IMG/VR virus record: IMGVR_UViG_3300001749_000005
Span: 1 to 20,684 of that record
Length of the DNA stretch: 20,684 nt
Strand: one strand, 5' to 3'
Source of the DNA: a virus
The position numbers and the translations under genes are program-made. The notes beneath the pieces are model-generated. The model was not told the DNA's origin. It made no database searches and saw only the letters and a program-made list of their open reading frames with translations. Shown one piece after another: positions 19,064 to 20,684 of the stretch (position 1 is the first letter of the stretch; the number at the start of each line of letters is the position of its first letter).

Positions 19064-19879
19064 CTACCACCATCTTCGTCCGCCTTTTAAGGGGCAAATA
19101 CTACAATACTTATATTTTAATCTGCCACCGAACTCAGCGAGTGTTTTAACTATTTTTTGGTGTTTAGAGCTGTACCACAACTGCTTAAGGGAAGAATCAT
19201 AAATGTTGCCTAGGTCCCAGTTAGCCATGATGTCCTCGCAGCATAGAAGCATCTCTCCTTTATAGTCAATTATCATTCGGCGTGTAAGGTAGCAGGGAGA
19301 AGGCCAGTTGCGCCTTAATTTTATTAGCCTTTCCAACTCTTGTTTTCTTGGACTGTAATGGGTGACTATGTGTTCTCCATATATCGCGTGTGTTGACTCC
19401 CATCCAAGTCTCCGTTTAAAAAGTCCTTCAAGATATTTGGTTCTCTCTATCGCTTTAGTTGTAGGCATATGGTCCATCGTTATGTAGTATCGGTCAATCA
19501 CAAAACCTGTTATAAGCGTATCAATCAGTTTAGCAATTTTCTTGCTATCGGGGTTTTCAGGAGTTAACACGTCGCCGTTTGTGTCCAATCTGGTTTTAAG
19601 TCCCCTCTTCTTAGCGTACTGGACAAACTTGAAGAAACGCTGCCAATCCAATAAAGGTTCACTGTAAAGATAGAATGCAACCCAGTCCTTGTAACCCATC
19701 GCTACTGCTTGGTCTATTACGCTGTAAACTATTTTGGCGGCTAATTTTATGTTCTTCGGCGTACCGTCTTCGTTCCACCGGCTCCTAGTAGGGTCAGTTT
19801 GCCGTATGCATGTAGGACATCTCCTATTACATAAACTGCTAATCTCCACGATTAAATTCTTGAATAACGGAAACGCCAC
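19064..19879 (-). CDS. Radical SAM/SPASM-type protein
   Basis: 271 residues from GTG 19879, with GAGGG six bases upstream and the stop of the methyltransferase gene one base before. The N terminus has VEISSLCNRRCPTC, the CxxxCxxC (17, 21, 24) that binds the 4Fe-4S cluster and S-adenosylmethionine. Later, FYLYSEPLL replaces the usual GGEP motif. The C-terminal part has PCYLTRRMIIDYKGEMLLCC, DLGNIYDSSLKQLW and YKYCSICPLK, as in SPASM domains that hold extra clusters. Such enzymes modify peptides, sugars or lipids by radical chemistry. In this operon a role in surface glycan or glycolipid modification is likely. Confidence 0.85.
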   Translation of the reverse strand: MAFPLFKNLIVEISSLCNRRCPTCIRQTDPTRSRWNEDGTPKNIKLAAKIVYSVIDQAVAMGYKDWVAFYLYSEPLLDWQRFFKFVQYAKKRGLKTRLDTNGDVLTPENPDSKKIAKLIDTLITGFVIDRYYITMDHMPTTKAIERTKYLEGLFKRRLGWESTHAIYGEHIVTHYSPRKQELERLIKLRRNWPSPCYLTRRMIIDYKGEMLLCCEDIMANWDLGNIYDSSLKQLWYSSKHQKIVKTLAEFGGRLKYKYCSICPLKGGRRWW

Positions 19880-19880
19880 T

Positions 19881-20507
19881 TTAAACCCTCGTAACCCTTA
19901 ACATTCTCTGTCTCTCTGCTGCTGGGTCATGTCTATACCCGAAACTCGCAAGACCCCCAATATCCGTGATGGTTAACCCGTATTTTCCAGTTAGAACCGT
20001 GTAAAAATTCATGGGACGTTCAACAACTGGAAAACCTTTCCAGTAACACCGAGTATTTCGTGGTGCAATATTGACATTCATGTATAACACTCCTGTTTTC
20101 TTTAAATGTGAACTCACAAAATTTAAAAACTTGTCTAAGATTTCGTCGCCCATGTGAATGACAACTGAAAACGCCCAAACATAATCGAAGGTTTCAAAGA
20201 TTTGCACGGAGTCCATGTTTTCTATGTAAATCAACTTGGGGTGTTTGGCTTCCAATTCTTCCTGCTCTTGGACAATTTTGGTATTCTCCTTGTAAACGCT
20301 TTTTCTGATGTCGAGACCATAATAATTACCTTCATCTAAATATTTGATTAAGAGAGGGCCTACACGGTTCCCGTACTCTCCAAGGCCATAAAACTCTCCG
20401 CAGCCATAATCAAGAAGTTTATGCTCTGGCTTAGCCCCATATTTTTTTAAAAGGTAAAATTGAAATTTTCGCCAAAACAAGTAATCCGTTTTTTTATCAA
20501 ATATCAT
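19881..20507 (-). CDS. Class I SAM-dependent methyltransferase
   Basis: 208 residues from ATG 20507, which overlaps the end of the upstream gene by 11 bases. Motif I is KLLDYGCGEFYGLGEYGNRV (30-49), a Rossmann nucleotide-binding loop, and YYGLDIRKS supplies the acidic residue of the second strand. FDYVWAFSVVIHMGD is the motif IV region, and KKTGVLYMNVN is a later strand. The length suits a single catalytic domain. It transfers a methyl group, most likely to a sugar or related small molecule, given the flanking radical SAM, epimerase and acetyltransferase genes. The actual acceptor cannot be read. Confidence 0.85.
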   Translation of the reverse strand: MIFDKKTDYLFWRKFQFYLLKKYGAKPEHKLLDYGCGEFYGLGEYGNRVGPLLIKYLDEGNYYGLDIRKSVYKENTKIVQEQEELEAKHPKLIYIENMDSVQIFETFDYVWAFSVVIHMGDEILDKFLNFVSSHLKKTGVLYMNVNIAPRNTRCYWKGFPVVERPMNFYTVLTGKYGLTITDIGGLASFGYRHDPAAERQRMLRVTRV

Positions 20508-20684
20508 ATTGTAAAACCTTTATTATTTCTGTGTAGTTTTGGTAGCGACTGCACATTCTAGCTTCCCATCTTTTTAAATACTCCATTTCAACGTTTTTGT
20601 AGCCTAAACTGTTCAAGTGTTTTTCGATTTGAAGCCAAGATAATGAACAAATGTGACCTGCTCCAACACCGTCATATCCTATAT
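20497..20684 (-). CDS. C-terminal end of a possible methyltransferase (partial)
   Basis: An open frame enters at the right edge and ends at TGA 20499-20497, inside the next gene, so its start is outside the window. 61 residues are visible: GYDGVGAGHICSLSWLQIEK, HLNSLGYKNVEMEYL, then RWEARMCSRYQNYTEIIKVL. The segment GHICSLSWLQIEKHLNSLGYKNVEM fits the end of class I methyltransferases, in which a helix precedes the last strand pair. The 11-base overlap with the next start supports a real gene in the same operon. The family is a guess. Confidence 0.6.
   Translation of the reverse strand, partial: IGYDGVGAGHICSLSWLQIEKHLNSLGYKNVEMEYLKRWEARMCSRYQNYTEIIKVLQYDI

Noticed and set aside
1-20684. CRISPR arrays, rRNA, tRNA, insertion sequences or terminal repeats.
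   Set aside because: No regularly spaced repeats, transposase-like protein or rRNA/tRNA consensus was seen, and the two window ends do not resemble each other.

Overview
The window looks archaeal. Many genes use TTG or GTG starts behind GGTGA-type ribosome binding sites, which match the archaeal 16S 3' end. TATA-like boxes lie about 25 bases before short leaders, and poly-T tracts follow several genes. The protein content suggests a virus, provirus or other extrachromosomal element: many small cysteine-rich and membrane proteins, a run of fibre-like and glycosidase-like surface proteins, and two homing elements. No terminase, portal, capsid, polymerase or integrase is recognised, so the viral assignment is an inference. 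The host lineage cannot be named from the sequence alone.

Left arm (1-3782). A mostly plus-strand series of small genes includes three zinc-knuckle proteins (from 42, 3310 and 3452), a coiled-coil protein (1854-2915) and a ribbon-helix-helix regulator (3630-3782). One cysteine-rich gene lies on the opposite strand (416-1078). Five plus-strand junctions carry a compact unit: a short pyrimidine stretch, 5-7 T, then GGGGTGA, then a TTG, GTG or ATG start. One of these units precedes a short ORF whose expected start triplet is TCG.

Convergent gap (3783-4043). It holds a 15-bp inverted repeat and a second foldable segment, and no convincing gene.

Minus-strand block 4044-6883. It encodes a repeat protein with a C-terminal membrane anchor, a 22-aa ORF joined to both neighbours by TAATG overlaps, two membrane proteins, a zinc-finger nuclease resembling Vsr-like homing endonucleases, and a family 2 glycosyltransferase. 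Two plus-strand genes follow (6953-7682); the second is a membrane protein that seems to start with CTG.

Minus-strand surface block 7696-16597. It reads right to left: a 167-aa protein, a PEGA-domain protein with a phage-like C-terminal domain, a fibre-like protein, a 932-aa multidomain protein with a TIM barrel, a second TIM-barrel protein, a 55-aa protein, an Ig-like protein, a small anchored protein, a 73-aa protein, a clan CD peptidase-like protein and another small anchored protein. Six proteins in the window end in a membrane segment at the extreme C terminus, three of them very alike. My main hypothesis is a set of enzymes and adhesins tethered to a membrane (virion or cell) that act on the host surface.

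Right block 16644-20684, minus strand. It is a glycan-modification operon: the end of a possible methyltransferase, a class I methyltransferase, a radical SAM/SPASM protein, an NDP-sugar epimerase interrupted at its active site by a 363-residue LAGLIDADG intein, and a left-handed beta-helix acetyltransferase with no canonical start codon at its natural N terminus.
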